From Cristatella mucedo (taxonomy: Eukaryota; Bryozoa; Phylactolaemata; Cristatellidae), in NCBI GenBank assembly GCA_009760855.2, contig WPIO01000163.1:534001-598000 (forward strand): a stretch of DNA of 64,000 nucleotides. Direction: 5' to 3'. The notes beneath the pieces are model-generated. The model was not told the DNA's origin and did not search any database. It worked only from the letters and a program-made list of their open reading frames with translations. Made by a program: the position numbers and the translations under genes. This document shows positions 1 to 18,052 of this stretch, in pieces. Positions within the stretch are counted from its first letter, which is position 1. Every line of letters begins with the position of its first letter.

Positions 1-69
1 AAAAGAGAGGTAAAGGTGACTCGGACAGGAAGAGGACTGAGGAAAAGAACTATACACGAAGAAGGCACC

Positions 70-205
70 GCCCTTTCGTTTGGTCGAGCGGTAATGTGCT
101 TGCCTGCATTGACCGATGCCCGGGATCGCGCTCTGCAATGAATATGTAAAGCGCCTGGATTGAGATTAAGTTCTTTTAAGGCGCTATACAAACCAAGAAT
201 ATACA
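70..205 (+). repeat. SINE-A copy (tRNA-derived)
   Basis: A tRNA-like head (TTTGGTCGAGCGGTAATGTGC) is followed by the tail typical of SINE-A in this window: AAGCGCC, an AGAGA...TTCTTT pair, GGCGCT, then ACAAA. The same layout recurs about ten times. The tRNA B-box region is degraded in this copy. Confidence 0.7.
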
Positions 206-1514
206 TTTTTCTAAGAGATCTGGAGAGGGGAGCACGAAAGTTGGAGGATGGAGGAGAGCGAATGGGACAAAGAGAAATGCTGGAGAGAGAGAGCAATTAT
301 GAGAGGAAAGACAGGGGAAAGCAAGGTAAGAGAACTGGGGCGGGGGGAGAGCGAGCGAGAGAGAGAGAGAGAGAGGAAACGCGAGGTGAGAGAGGGAGAC
401 AGAGAGAAGAGTTTAGACACAGGCCGGCTGGCAATAGCGAAGGAGAGAGAGAGAGAGCGAGAGAGCGAGAGAGAAAGATATAGGCATAGGGGGAAGGACA
501 GAAGACAGATGCGCTGACAGACATTAAGACATTGAGGAGAATGAGAGAGACACGGAGAGAGAAATGTGGCGGTAGCCCTCCCCCTCTGTCTCGTGCATGG
601 GCAAACCGCTACTGCCACGGCCGTGGTCAGTTGGAGCCGCTCATCAGGCGTCGCGAGAAGGAGTAGGACTCGCTGTTATTCTGACCGTTTGCCCCTACGT
701 CAAATGCCCTTCGCGCTGGCTCGGTCGGCTTCGGCGCGTCCGCGTACTACTGCAGCCGCGTCCGCAGCCCCTTCGCGGCGCCTGGGACAAGCGTGCTTTC
801 GCCGCTGTACGCGTGCGGCCGAGCCAAGGAGAATCGTTGCACTCGCGCTCTGCACTTGGCCTTCGCGAATCGTCGAGTGCGTAATAGCGGCGCCGAGCCG
901 CAGCTGCACAATACGGCGTCCTCGCGGAGAGCCGCGTGCGGCGGCGGCTGCGGCGGCTGCGGCGAGGCAATTAGGACTTCGATCGATTCTACATCTGCAC
1001 CGCGATGCCAGCTATTATCGCTTAAGCGCGCGCGCGCGCGCGATAATACTTCGCCACGGTCGCTCCATCCAACAGGTCACACAGCCTGCGGCGCGAAGCC
1101 CCCTGGTCGCGGCGGCAGCTCGCCGAGCGGCCACCTCCACGCCGCCACTCAGCGAGCTGCTGCCATCGCCACCGTGTCGACGGTTGTACTCCTTTTGAAC
1201 GCGCCGCCGAAGGACTCGCGCCCCCCGGGGCGGCGAAACGCGCATTTCGCCGGAGCGCGGGAAATGATCGCCCTCGAGCTGCTTTCGCTTTGTCGTCTGC
1301 ACGTTCTCACTCGAGGGGCGGCGCGAGCAGCGGCGCGTGCATCGACGGCGATTCGCCGCCGGAGTTATTTCCTGTAGGTGCCTCTAGTTGCGTTTCGAGC
1401 GTGCGCACGGTCTGCGACCGCCGCCCTCGCGAGAGCGTTGGCCGTCAAGAAGTCGAATTATACAAGTCAAAGGTTAGTAGCTGGTTAAGAAGCTTCATTT
1501 ATATTGCGACATAA
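206..1514. other. GC-rich stretch without a recognised gene
   Basis: The first part (about 340-560) is purine-rich with irregular GAGA runs. The rest is very rich in C, G and CpG, with a (CG)n run near 1026-1042. Long open frames exist on both strands, but they are Arg/Ala/Ser-rich and look like composition artefacts. It probably belongs to a late intron of the minus-strand lectin gene or to flanking CpG-rich DNA. Confidence 0.4.
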
Positions 1515-1605
1515 GAGCCCTAATGGCTATCGACACTTCTTGCGGCCGGGCTATAAAGGATCGCCCACTGCAGGACGACTCGAACCTGGCGACCTCGGTC
1601 GTGAA
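1515..1605 (-). repeat. SINE-B fragment
   Basis: Read on the minus strand it has TTCACGACCGAGGTCGCC, then GGTTCGAGTCG (B-box-like), then GCAGTGGGCGATCC. This matches the body of the SINE-B copies at 3712 and 11270. The tail is missing or diverged. Confidence 0.6.
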
Positions 1606-2977
1606 GGGCGGGCCGCGTGACACGGGCGTCGTGAAGCGGGTCGTCGCGTGACCTCGACCTGAGACGAGCGAGCGCGCTCGTCTCAGCCCCTCACGCCCCG
1701 CGCCCCACGCCCCGCGCCCCGCAGCGGCGGCGGCGGACTCCGCGATCCGCGCGACTCGACACGAAGCGGCGGGACAGGCGATGTTTCGCCGGGACTTCGA
1801 GCTGCGCGGCGGGCGAAGTCGAGCGGCTCGCGCGGCGCTCGACGACTCGTCGTGTACTGCTGAGCGCCGCGGCGGCGGCGGCGGCGGCGACTGCGGCGGG
1901 GCGCTGGCGAGGCTCGACGCCGACAAGGCTCGGGCCCCGCCATCGCCGGAATGCCGTCGTCGCCGACGTTCGCTCGCCGCCGCCGCCGCAGCGGAGCAGC
2001 GAAGCAGCGAAGACCGAGCTCCGCGAGCTCGGTCTTCGCTGCTGCTGCTGCTGCTGCTGCGGATTAAGCGCCGGCAGTGCGCACCGGCGGCTCGCGAGAA
2101 CTCGCGAGAAGAGCTGCGGCGTCGGGCTGGGAAAGAGTCGACGCGGGAAAATGTATTAAAATTAACAGTAGCAGCAAGCGAAGCATTTGCATTTGCCTCG
2201 CGAGAAAACTGAATCTGTCGAGTCGCACTGCGACGATGCCAGAGAGAGAATGCACGGCAATTGATTACAGAAACAATTCAACGTCAGCCGATTTAGCAGG
2301 CTCGTTTGTGGGGCGGCAGTGGAGCCTTAGCGGCGGCCGCCATCGCCGCCGCCGCTTGCAGTTGGCGAGAAAGGATCGCACAGCCCTCCCGCTTCGGACC
2401 CTCCCGCTCCTTCTCCGCCTCCGCCGACGCCGCCGACGCCGCCGCCGCCGACGCCGCCACTGCGGCCAACGTCGCCGCCGTCTCGAGGCCGAGGCTACTG
2501 CACGCGGCCCCGCCCATGCGCTCTGCAGCGGCGCAGCTCCAGCCGGTGACGCCGCCCCGCAGCGGGGCGCGTCTCGCGATAACGTAGCTAATGGAAAGCG
2601 CCAACCGCTACCGCTTGCTACCGTACGTAAAGGCCTCTCTGCGCTTGACGAAGAAGAGTATGCAGAATATCGATCCCAAGCTCGGCCGGCGCATTGTCGC
2701 TAATTGCGCTCGGCAACTTCTTATTAAATGAGGAGAACGAGGTGACGGCGACTCGAAGGGAAGGAGGGGCGATCGGCGCGCACCTTGGGCACCTCGGCTC
2801 GCTCCTCGCGCTCTCCTCACCCCTCAGCGACCGAATGGCGAGCGCGCATCCGAGTTGAGCGCGCGCTGCGCGCTCGCGAGCGTTCTCTGGTCGCCATTGG
2901 CGAGCCGCTCTGGCGCTCAGGCTCGCGCGCGCGCGCGAGCGAGAAGCCGCTCTCGCCGCTGCCGCCTGGCGACTCAC
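1606..2977. other. GC-rich stretch, probable intron of the lectin/CUB gene
   Basis: This lies just past the splice donor of the CUB-like exon on the minus strand, so at least its right part should be intron. It is rich in GCC/GGC triplets and contains a perfect inverted repeat at 2003-2043. I see no cysteine-bearing phase-1 exon that would continue the protein, so the next exon is probably beyond the left edge. Confidence 0.4.
2003..2043. repeat. Perfect inverted repeat, 19-bp arms, 3-nt loop
   Basis: The arm AGCAGCGAAGACCGAGCTC (2003-2021) is followed by CGC and then its exact reverse complement (2025-2043). Transcribed from either strand it would make a very stable hairpin. A CTG run follows directly. 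Confidence 0.9.
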
Positions 2978-9631
<6,654 letters not shown>

Positions 9632-10311
9632 CGTCTGCGAGAGCAGTCGTCGTACGGGCGGCAACCACTCAGAGGCGCCCGCTTCCGTCGCCGGTTTTAT
9701 AGCTGCCGTCGATAGCCAATGGCCTGCGGGCGGCCGTTGTCCTAATATAGCCTCCGACAATGGAGCTGACGGAACCCGGTCGGCGGCAGCTGCGAGAGTC
9801 GGCTCGAGACGCGCGCGCGAGAGGCGCGCGCGTCTCGAGCCTCCGTTGGCCAAGTCGCGCCGCCTCTGCTGCCGGCTCGGCGCAGCGCGGGCGGCGCGCC
9901 GCTCTGACGCCACCTTGAGCTGCGCCTTGAGCTGCGGCGGTGGCTGCGACAGCGGCGGCGGCGGCGGCGAACGTGGCAACGGGCGTCGCTCGCGATGGCG
10001 ACGACGGATCGATTTCGTGGAAATCTCAGTACAAGCGGCCGCGGATTTTTAGCAGCGCCCAGAGGCCGACGTTTCGACCGTGCGCGCAGCGCTCGGGCGA
10101 GCGCCACTTCGCAGCCGCGCGGCCATTTTCACGCCCAGCATCTCCGCTGGGGGAAACACGTGACCGCGAGGACACGACGATCGGGCGAGCGTGTGCGCTA
10201 GGTGGCGCGCTGGGTGGGTTTGTGGTTTTGGGGCAGCCTGTGCGCACGCAGATCGCCAGACCGAGTTCGGAAAAGCCGCGTCTGGTCTGCGGCAACTCTC
10301 GGAGCCTAGCA
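9632..10311 (-). promoter_or_regulatory. Probable 5' UTR / CpG-rich promoter of the lectin/CUB gene
   Basis: This GC-rich, CpG-dense sequence lies directly upstream of the start codon. It has no obvious TATA box at a clear distance. It contains the perfect inverted repeat at 9801-9841 and GCGGTGG/CGGCGG runs. The transcription start cannot be placed from sequence alone. Confidence 0.4.
9801..9841. repeat. Perfect inverted repeat, 18-bp arms, 5-nt loop
   Basis: The arm GGCTCGAGACGCGCGCGC (9801-9818), loop GAGAG, then the exact reverse complement (9824-9841). It is nearly all G and C and includes alternating CG that could also adopt Z-DNA. It lies about 170-210 bp upstream of the lectin gene start codon. 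Confidence 0.9.
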
Positions 10312-10458
10312 CGCCGAGCTGGTTTGGTCCAGCGGTGAAGGTGCTCGCCCACGACCAAGGTCTGGCTGAGGTCGTGGGCTCGAGCCCGGAGGCATATGTG
10401 AAGCGCCTGAATAGAGACTAAGTTCTCTTGGGGCGCTATACAAATGAATTATATTATT
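10312..10458 (+). repeat. SINE-A copy, well preserved
   Basis: The head TGGTTTGGTCCAGCGGTGAAG (A-box region), the B-box-like GTGGGCTCGAGCC, then the 3' hairpin GAAGCGCC...AGAGACTAAGTTCTCT...GGGGCGCTAT and ACAAATGAATTATATT. This is one of the best copies for reading the family. Confidence 0.85.
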
Positions 10459-10514
10459 AATTATATTATCCGGTCTCGGTGCGCCTGCATCTGCGAAGGA
10501 GTCGCAATTCGCCG

Positions 10515-10520
10515 GTCTAC

Positions 10521-10551
<31 letters not shown>

Positions 10552-10600
10552 CGCTTGATACTGTGCTCTCAGAGAACTCAATCTTTTTCTACAAACTTTA
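10515..10600 (-). mobile_element. LINE-A 3' tail fragment
   Basis: (AAT)n at 10525-10550 is followed by ACGCTTGATA and CTCAGAGAACTCAATCTTTTTCT, the reverse complement of the LINE-A hairpin and tail. It faces the SINE-A at 10312 so that both 3' tails point at each other. Confidence 0.7.
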
Positions 10601-11269
10601 CGTTGAGACTCAGGGCGTGCTCGAGCATTTCAATCGTGGTGCTCCGCGCAAGCGACTCGCTGTGAGAGTATTGTGGAGTATTGTTGAGTACTTGACGGTG
10701 CACTTAGTGGCTCTAGGCTGCACGGCCGTTTAGCCCGTCGCACTAAGCCGGGCCGTCGGCTGCAGCGGGATGCGTCGGCCGCCGCTTGTGCGGCGCGAGC
10801 TTTTGCACTGTCGTACTTTCTCTACGTTTTCCCTCCGCGCGAGATATGCAGGCCCGGCTGCTAGGGTGGCGCCGGCTGAGCCGGCTTTCAGACAGGAGCG
10901 CGCGCGTGCGCCAAGAGCCTCCATGGAAGGTCTTTTAATCGACACCGTGCCGGCGAAATTTGGCAAGGAGGGGCTAGACCTTGGCCTTTGACGAAGGCAG
11001 CTGGAGTGTCCGTAGGCATCGCTTCTTCGGCTTCTTCGGTCTGCTTTAGCTCCATTTCCGTCTCCAGTTTTACTGCAAAATACTCATCATTAAGAAATAC
11101 CGAAAGCAGCAATCACCTTAATTTTCAAAAGCTAATCGGCGTCAGATGGCGTCAAAACGGAGACAGCACTTACCGTCGTCGGATCCACGCCTTGCAACGG
11201 TAATGGCAGACGAATCTATTGATGCTAGATGACACATTTGAGCGGTCGGAGCAACCGGAGGGCTGGCTA
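10601..11269. other. No gene or repeat recognised
   Basis: Mixed, moderately GC-rich sequence. Short open frames on both strands resemble no family that I know. Confidence 0.3.
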
Positions 11270-11445
11270 AGGTGAGCCGCGATTGCTCATTAGGCAAGGT
11301 GGCAGCTTTTCACGACCTCGGCCCGAGGTCGTGGGTTCGAATCCTGCGGTGGGTGATTTTCTTATCGCCGGTGCAAGCGAAGGCGATAGTCGCAAAGGCT
11401 CTTCTGTCGCTATACAAAAGAGGCTGTCGAATCAGCTGGAATTTA
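11270..11445 (+). repeat. SINE-B copy, well preserved
   Basis: Head GGTGAGCCGCGATTGCTC, TTTTCACGACCTCGG, B box GGTTCGAATCC, GGTGGGTGATTTTC, then GCAAAGGCTCTTCTGTCGC and AAAAGAGGCTGTCGAATCAGC. CTCTT and AAGAG can pair in the tail. The tail is unlike LINE-A. Confidence 0.82.
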
Positions 11446-12059
11446 TTTTTGGCCAGCTTGCCACCAATACAAAGCACTTATGGGTTCTTCTTAGTGCAAA
11501 CTAGCGAAATGCAGTAATCCGCCTTTTTATCTAAAAACACGCACATAAATCGTCGTGCGCAATGAAAATTCTGCCATGCAGCTTGTGTAAAAAATATAAA
11601 GCGAGCCGTTCACAAATGCGGCATACCATCCAGGTCCATTCTCCCGAACGCCGCCGCCCGCCAGCCAGCCAGCCAGCCAGCGTCACCGCCGCCGCTCGGC
11701 GGGCGGTGGCGACGGTGGCTGGCCGGCACGCTCTGCGAGGGCGAAGCTCGGACGGAGCGCGCGCGAGCGCGCGAGCTCTCGAGAGCCTTGCAGCGGCCTC
11801 GGCGGTGTAGGGGGAGGGGCTTCACCAACGCCGCACATCGCGGTAGACGACGGAGCGACGGCTGCTCTCTCTCCGATGGCGGGTCCCCGAAGAGAGAGTC
11901 CGTTCCGGCCTCTGCGACTTCGCCATGGAGAAGGGGGCGGGGCTCGCAGCGATTTTCGTCGGCCTCTGCCGACGGCGGCGTGGCGCGTCCTAGAGCCCGT
12001 CTTACATCCGGCTTGGCGTACCTGTCTTGACGATGGTGCGCCGTAGGTTCGCACTGAAC

Positions 12060-12131
<72 letters not shown>

Positions 12132-13367
12132 CGTGAAACGTGCGCTTGTTTGCAGATCGCTCGCGCGTGCCAGAGCGTGATAGTGCACGCTAGGTGCGCA
12201 GCTGTCGCAGAGTTCCGCTGCACCGTGGGCACCGCCCACAGCTTGCAAGTCGTTCTGAAGCGAGGTCGGACTTCTCAGGCGACGGAGGACGAGGAAAAAT
12301 TGGCCCGGAAAGTGGTAGAGTCCACCACTCAGTGGCAAGATTCGTTCATCATCGGAATTTAATCGAAATGTTTGGATGCAGGATTCCGCTCCAACGACTG
12401 ACAGCGTCGGTCGCCTAAAAACAATGGCGTCGCTCCTCGCGAAGTCCTGAGAGCAATTTAGTCGCGACCTAACGACGCCGAGCGCCTTAGCGTAGCAATT
12501 GTACGCGATTGCCCGCTCGCGGAAGCGCGTTCGATAAAGAGCAATTTAGATAATCGCGGCGGCGTGCCAGCTGCGACGCTTCGCCGCGCACGAGCGCCGC
12601 CCGGAAACGCTGAGGCATTCGAGATGGCGCTCACCGGATGTGACTCGAGCTCCAAGCACCGGAGATCAACGCCTGCAGCGCCGCAGCGCGCGCGCTCTCG
12701 CCGCCCTCTTGACCTAGCGGCCGCCGCAGCGCTCTCCGAGCGGCAGCTGGCGCGTTTGATGCTCGCGCCAGCGGGCAGTGTCGTGCGAGCGCGCTTCGAG
12801 AGCGCGCGATGGTAGCCGCTCGCACCAACTCAGAGAGCCGAGAGAGCCTAGCGTCTGCTATCGACCGGCGACGACCCACGAGCTGACGTCGCAAACAAAT
12901 TGAACGGATAGCCGCGGCGAGCGCCGAGAGGAGGACGAGAGGAGATACCGTCGCGGCGACTGGCTCGTGCAGTCCAGAGAGGCTGCGGAACCAGCGGAGC
13001 TGCGGCAGTAGGCGGTGCCATCGGCGTGGATCGTCAGCGGGCTGGCTGGCCCGGCGCGCTCTCGTCAGGCCAGCGGCGAGTAGCCGCCGCGATCGACTGA
13101 TTAATCAGAGCTTCGATTCACCGAGTTTGATTGGTGAAAAAGGCAGCGCTGCGCTAGACGCGAGCATCTGCCAAATTTCGCAGCGTTCTCGGCGCACATG
13201 CTCTGGCGAGAACGGCCCGAAAAGTTCCGCCCGATCGATCGTGGCATGGCTCCTGCCTCCCAATCGTGGAGACGCGCAGTAAAAGTCAAACGCTATCCGA
13301 TTCGACGTCCTCAATTGCGTAGCACCAAAAGAATCTTTGTTTGTAGCATGCCCGTTTTGAGCGATAA
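11446..13367. other. GC-rich stretch with a GA microsatellite, no gene recognised
   Basis: It includes a (CAGC)n run near 11664-11680 and a GA repeat at 12061-12131. Open frames here are Arg/Ser/Ala-rich composition products. CpG density suggests a regulatory or promoter region, but I cannot tie it to a gene. Confidence 0.35.
12061..12131. repeat. (GA)n microsatellite
   Basis: About 35 GA units with one interruption (AAAGAG). Confidence 0.95.
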
Positions 13368-13425
13368 ATTAAGGATCGTCCGCTGCAGGACTCGAACCCA
13401 CTACCTGGGTAGTCGAGTGCCCAGC
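13368..13425 (-). repeat. tRNA-like SINE-B fragment
   Basis: The minus strand reads GTAGTGGGTTCGAGTCCTGC followed by AGCGGACGATCC, the B-box part of SINE-B. The left part ACTACCCAGGTAGT looks like an anticodon-arm remnant. It is too short and unpaired to be a tRNA gene. Confidence 0.5.
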
Positions 13426-13444
13426 CCCTCCCCCGGTTTCACGC

Positions 13445-13565
13445 AGAGGTAAGGTGCTCACCTTTAAGGACCGGAGTGTGGTGGGCTCGAGCCCTACGTC
13501 ATATGTGAAGCATTAGAGAGATTGCCCTCTCTTAAGGCGCTGCACAAATTGAGAATTATATTTGC
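13445..13565 (+). repeat. SINE-A fragment
   Basis: AGGTAAGGTGCTCACC, then GTGGGCTCGAGCCC, then GAAGCATTAGAGAGATTGCCC and TCTCTTAAGGCGCTGCACAAATT. The head is truncated and the stem changed. Confidence 0.65.
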
Positions 13566-16500
13566 ATTTATTGACGCGTGAGCTCCCCTAGGAGCTCCCT
13601 ACGCCGTCGACGCCGCGAACTTCGGTGCAGCCGCGCACGCGACGCCGACGACGGCGCACCGCGGCGTGGCGTACTGGCGAGATTTAGTGTGCAGACTTTC
13701 GCGGACGCGAGCGCTTTGACTGCGTGCAGCGTGCAGCTCGTGAATGTCGGTTTTACTTTTGAAAACTGCAACTTGCTGCTATCGAGGTTTCTCTTAAGCC
13801 CTACTATGTTACGGACCCCTCCGAAAAATCTCCTTTCCCACAACGAGCTCCGTTTATCAATTCGCAATTGCTGAGCAATCTTCGGACAAGGAGCAATTAT
13901 CGAATAGGGCGATCAACCCGGTCCGATGCGGCTGGATGAACGGATCTACGGCATACTTGGACGCAAGCTTATGCGACGCAGGACATCGTGCGTTAAGTTC
14001 CGGAAGCCCACAAGGGATCGATCGATCTCTCGAGCTATTCTCTCGCCCAGCGCCAGGGCGTTAACGACGACGCGAACATCCTGCCATCAATGCAGCCTTC
14101 CTTGCATTGCACTCCTTTTCTCATATCCAGCAGCCTGTGGAGAAGGCATCGCGGCGGGCCTTGTAGGCCCCGGAGACGCTATTACAGAGCGCCCCTGGAG
14201 ACGCAATTATAGAGCGGCATAGCTGCGGTCGCCTGGACTTTACGTCTAGTCAAGCTCGCCTCTATCACGGCGCCGCTAAGAGCGACAGTGCAGGGTGCGC
14301 GCAGAAGATCTCAGCCGTCGCTCGTCGCTCGGCCGCCCGCGCCCGATCGAGCGCCAGCCGGCGCCGGCCGGCTTTGCGTGCGGCGACAGCCGGCCGCTAC
14401 GCCGCCATCGCGTGACTCGAAGGTCCGAGAGAGCGAATAGCGCACGCGCGGGCGCGTGTGCCGATCGCGCAGACGTCGTGCGCGAAGAGGCTAGATTGAG
14501 GATTTGCGGCGCCTGAGGCCATGGATTTTCTAAGTCGCCCGCTAAGCCCGTTTGCTGTGTCGAACGGGCGTTAAGGATTTAGCTGCCGCCGCCGCCGCCG
14601 CCGCCGCTCAATAGCCGGCGCTTCCGGGTCGGTTCGCGTGCGCGTCGGCCGCGCGCGACCCGACCCGGCGCTCGGATGTCGGCGGGGAACCTCTAGCCGG
14701 CCGTCAATTTTGCGCACCTTCCGGGCCGCGGTTGGTCGGTCGGTCGGTCGGCGTGCCGCCGGAAATAGCTCAAAGCTGCTTAGCTGCTGCGGCGGCGACG
14801 GCGGCGACGGTGACGCCTTCGCCTGCCGTTCGAGTAGCTCGCCGCTCTGTAATTCGACCCGCCGGTGCCAGCGAGCAGACGAAGCGACGAAATCTCGTTG
14901 GTGCGCTCGGCGAGCAAAGAAGGGGCGAGTCAAGGTCAAGGTTAGCATTACCTCAAGCGTTACGCCCAGCATCCATCATGTACCTGTGCATGAAGCGAAG
15001 TCACGTGGGTGCACACATAACTCGGCCGCGGTAAGAGGCCTTTATTTATTTACCTCAGCAACTGCCTCTTTAATGCCTCTTGCGGCTCCACAGCGGCAGT
15101 CTGCAAGAAGGAGGTGCAGCATACATATAGAGAACTCTCATACGGAGGAGAGGGGTGCGGCGGGAGATAGCTGCTGATGTCCACCTCTCTGGACGGCTAA
15201 AAAGATGCAGCTTATTCCGTAACCGGCATAAGCTTGCGAAGAGCTCCGGACATGTGAATCTCGGCAGGCAGACACAAATTTGGTACTAGTACATTGAATC
15301 TGAATACTTAATTTCCAGCGCTAATAAGACTTCGATAATTAAGGGACATATAGCCCTCATCAAGAACTTTGGAAAAATGAATGAACCCGAAGGGTTTTTC
15401 ACTAGAGACATCGCTCAACCGACCGAGCTGCAGAGATAACGTGTTGTTGCTAAAGGGTTCCGAGCTTTGGATTTGATTATTTCTAACTTTAATTCCTCGA
15501 GCCGAATCACCTTCGATTCATCCATGAACGCATTGGCACTCTCTCGAATGCAATCGGGTACCGAGTCAGTGCAGAGCCTGATCTGGTTTACGTGCCCTGT
15601 AGATCCTAGTGTTTTGTCCTGGTCAAATGGTCCGAGAATGCTGACGCACATGCTGAAGCATTGCCCTAGAGCTCCCTGCTCGCCGATTGGCAACCGGCGT
15701 AGCCTACCTGCATACCGACTGACTGCGAGTACGACTTTGAACCGGCCACGGCATGGGAGGCTGCAGACCGGTTCGCACTGACAGAAGAGAGCAGTGGCAG
15801 AGAAAGGTACACTGGCAGGGAAGGGGGAGGGGCGGGAAAGTGGGCGGGGAACCAGGGAACGGCCAATGGCAGAAGGTAGGGGACGGTTGAGGAGGAGCAG
15901 TCTGCCAGCTCTCGATTATCTAGGCTGAGGTGAAGTGCTCGTGCTACCGACGAGCCGGCTTTAGTGGCTTCCTGATCCGGATGAAAGTTGGTCAAGAACG
16001 AAGAGCAATCAACGGTGCTAGTCTCAGCCGGCGTGGGAGCTATATCGGTCAGGCTCTCTGACCCTCGGAGTCGCGGCTGACGAGTTGTAGTAGCTGCATC
16101 AATGCTCACAGGAATACCGACAATAGTAGAATACGGGATCAACGAGGAGGTGCCACACTAAACATGACGAGTCCATTTTAAAACGTAAAGTTTAGAAAAT
16201 ATAAGGATTAACTCGTGTATTTTCACGAAACTCAAGCGGCATCACTGCGTTACGGCGATGAGCAGAGGCCTTCGTTCCTGGCCCCAACGGCATGGCTTCC
16301 TCTGGCGCGTGACACGTGACTCCTCACCTGATGGCAAAGTAATTAGCCGTCGCCAAGGCATTGGTAGGCCACACCTCGCACAACCGAGCAGGCTGCCTGC
16401 ATACCAAGACGACCAGGAGTACACAGGTAGCAGTCCATGCTGCTTTTTACATGTCGCGAACGCCTCGCCTGCAGCCCAGCTTTAGGAAGTGAACGCTGCT

Positions 16501-16637
16501 CGATCTCCTGCTGCTAATGTCCCAACGAGTACCCGATTCCTGGTTATTACCAGACTTCGGGATATTACTCAACTGCGTATTATTCTCCGAGGAGGCATCC
16601 CTTTGTGACGCATCTCTTAGCTATCGTGGCTCAACGA
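13566..16637. other. GC-rich to mixed stretch without a recognised gene
   Basis: 13.6-15.0 kb is CpG-rich with GCC triplets (14580-14610) and a GGTC run (14730-14752). From 15.2 kb composition becomes average. A minus-strand open stretch at 15415-15693 has cleaner codon use and is listed separately. Nothing else resembles a known family. Confidence 0.3.
15415..15693 (-). other. Unrecognised open frame, 92 codons
   Basis: A minus-strand frame without the Arg/Ser bias of its neighbours. It contains GQCFSMCVSILGPFDQDKT, IRLCTDSVPDC and VIRLEELKLEIIKSKA, so it has an amphipathic charged C-terminal half. I see no domain. It could be an exon, part of a LINE ORF1, or chance. Confidence 0.2.
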
Positions 16638-16671
<34 letters not shown>

Positions 16672-16690
16672 ATATATGTATATACGTGTG
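16638..16690. repeat. (AT)n / (GT)n microsatellite
   Basis: About 12 TA units followed by GTGTGTG and further TATA/GTATA units. Confidence 0.9.
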
Positions 16691-16984
16691 ATGCAATAAT
16701 AATAACAATACCATGCGAAGGCCGAGTCTCATTTGCTACCTGCGAACACTCTGGTGCTTCCGAAATACTCCGCTAGATCTACTGCCACCGAGGCCGCAGA
16801 AACACTGTACAGTGATGTAAGCACCCTTAATGTGGCTGATTTAGCCGACACTCGGGTGCTGTACCTGTCCGATTATATGGCCGGCGTCTCGAACTCACCG
16901 CGGCAGACAGATCCGGCAAATACAGCACCCATCTTTTTGCGAACTAAAACAATGGGGTGAATTTATAAGTGCCAGATATAGTTA

Positions 16985-18052
16985 CTTTCTCGTTCTGGAC
17001 GACTTCAGCATTCATTTGAATTCTATCAACTCACTTGCTGCATGTATTTATGACATCTCCACATGGATGGCAGCATTTTTTTTTAAATTAAACGATGATA
17101 AAACTAACTTACTAGTTATGGGCAAAGCCAGTGTGATTCAGAAAATGGAAAGGCTGACGCTCAAAATTGGCTCTGCCAGCATATCTCCTGTTGAATCAGC
17201 TCGAAATCTAGGTGTCATGTTCCAAAGTGACCTCTCGTTAGACAACCACACCACCTCCACAATCAAGTCTACCTACATTCAGGTACATAACATTGCTCAA
17301 ATTCGGGCTTGTTTAGATAAGGATACCACGTCTAATTTGGTCCTCGCATTTGTGACATCCCGTCTTGACTTCTGCAAATCCCTGCTTGCTGGCCTACCGG
17401 CATGTGCAAGCAGGCGATTCTAGCTGATGCAAAACTCAGCAGCTAGGCTTGTCTGTCGTGAGCGTCGCAGTTGCCACATCACACCAGTTCTCGACAACCT
17501 GCACTGGCTACCAGTCAAGCAACGGATTGACTTCAAGGTTTTGTCGCTCACTCTCAGGTCCCTTCATTCTTTGGCTCCAGCCTACCTATTAGATATACTC
17601 TGCTACCAGGCCAAGCATCGTAGCACCCGCTTTTCGGAATCCAACTGTCTAGCTATACCTCGTACAAACCTCAAATCCTTTGGAGACTGACTTTAGTTTG
17701 TATGCTCGCAAAGTCTGGAACTCACTCCCGACGTGCACCACGACATCCCCTGACTTAACCAAATTTAAAAGAAATAAAAAACTCACCTTTTAAAGACAGC
17801 CTTTAGCGGGTCCGTGATTCGTCCTTGATGTGCTTATGCGTACTGACACTTGTTCATGCTGCCACTAACCACACGTGCATGCTGACCCAGTGCATGTCAC
17901 CCCTAATCATGTTATTCTTTTTGTTTATCAAGCATGATACCACTCACCATTCGATCATATTTCCTTTGCAGCAAATGTAAAGCGCCTAGAAAAAGACAGA
18001 GTTCTCTGAGGGCGCTTTATCAAGTGCATTATTATTATTATTATTATTATTT
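16985..18052 (+). mobile_element. LINE-A, 5'-truncated copy
   Basis: It encodes the C-terminal part of a non-LTR reverse transcriptase: [70 protein letters not shown], then LHWLPVKQRIDFKVLSLTLR. It is broken by a stop at 17421 (ASRRF*) and by frameshifts after 17690. The 3' part has the GCATGCTGACC segment, AAAGCGCCTAGAAAAAGACA...GAGGGCGCTTTATCAA and (ATT)n to 18052. The L2/CR1 assignment rests on these motifs. Confidence 0.88.

Noticed and set aside
566-1198. 210-codon plus-strand frame in GC-rich DNA
   Set aside because: Arg/Ala/Ser-rich in every frame, overlapped by equally long frames on both strands; typical of GC-rich noncoding DNA.
2077-2703. 208-codon plus-strand frame
   Set aside because: Polyarginine from CGC/CGA triplet runs, no domain, and shadows on the other strand.
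13385-13425. tRNA gene
   Set aside because: Only a B-box region; no foldable acceptor stem, and it matches SINE-B.
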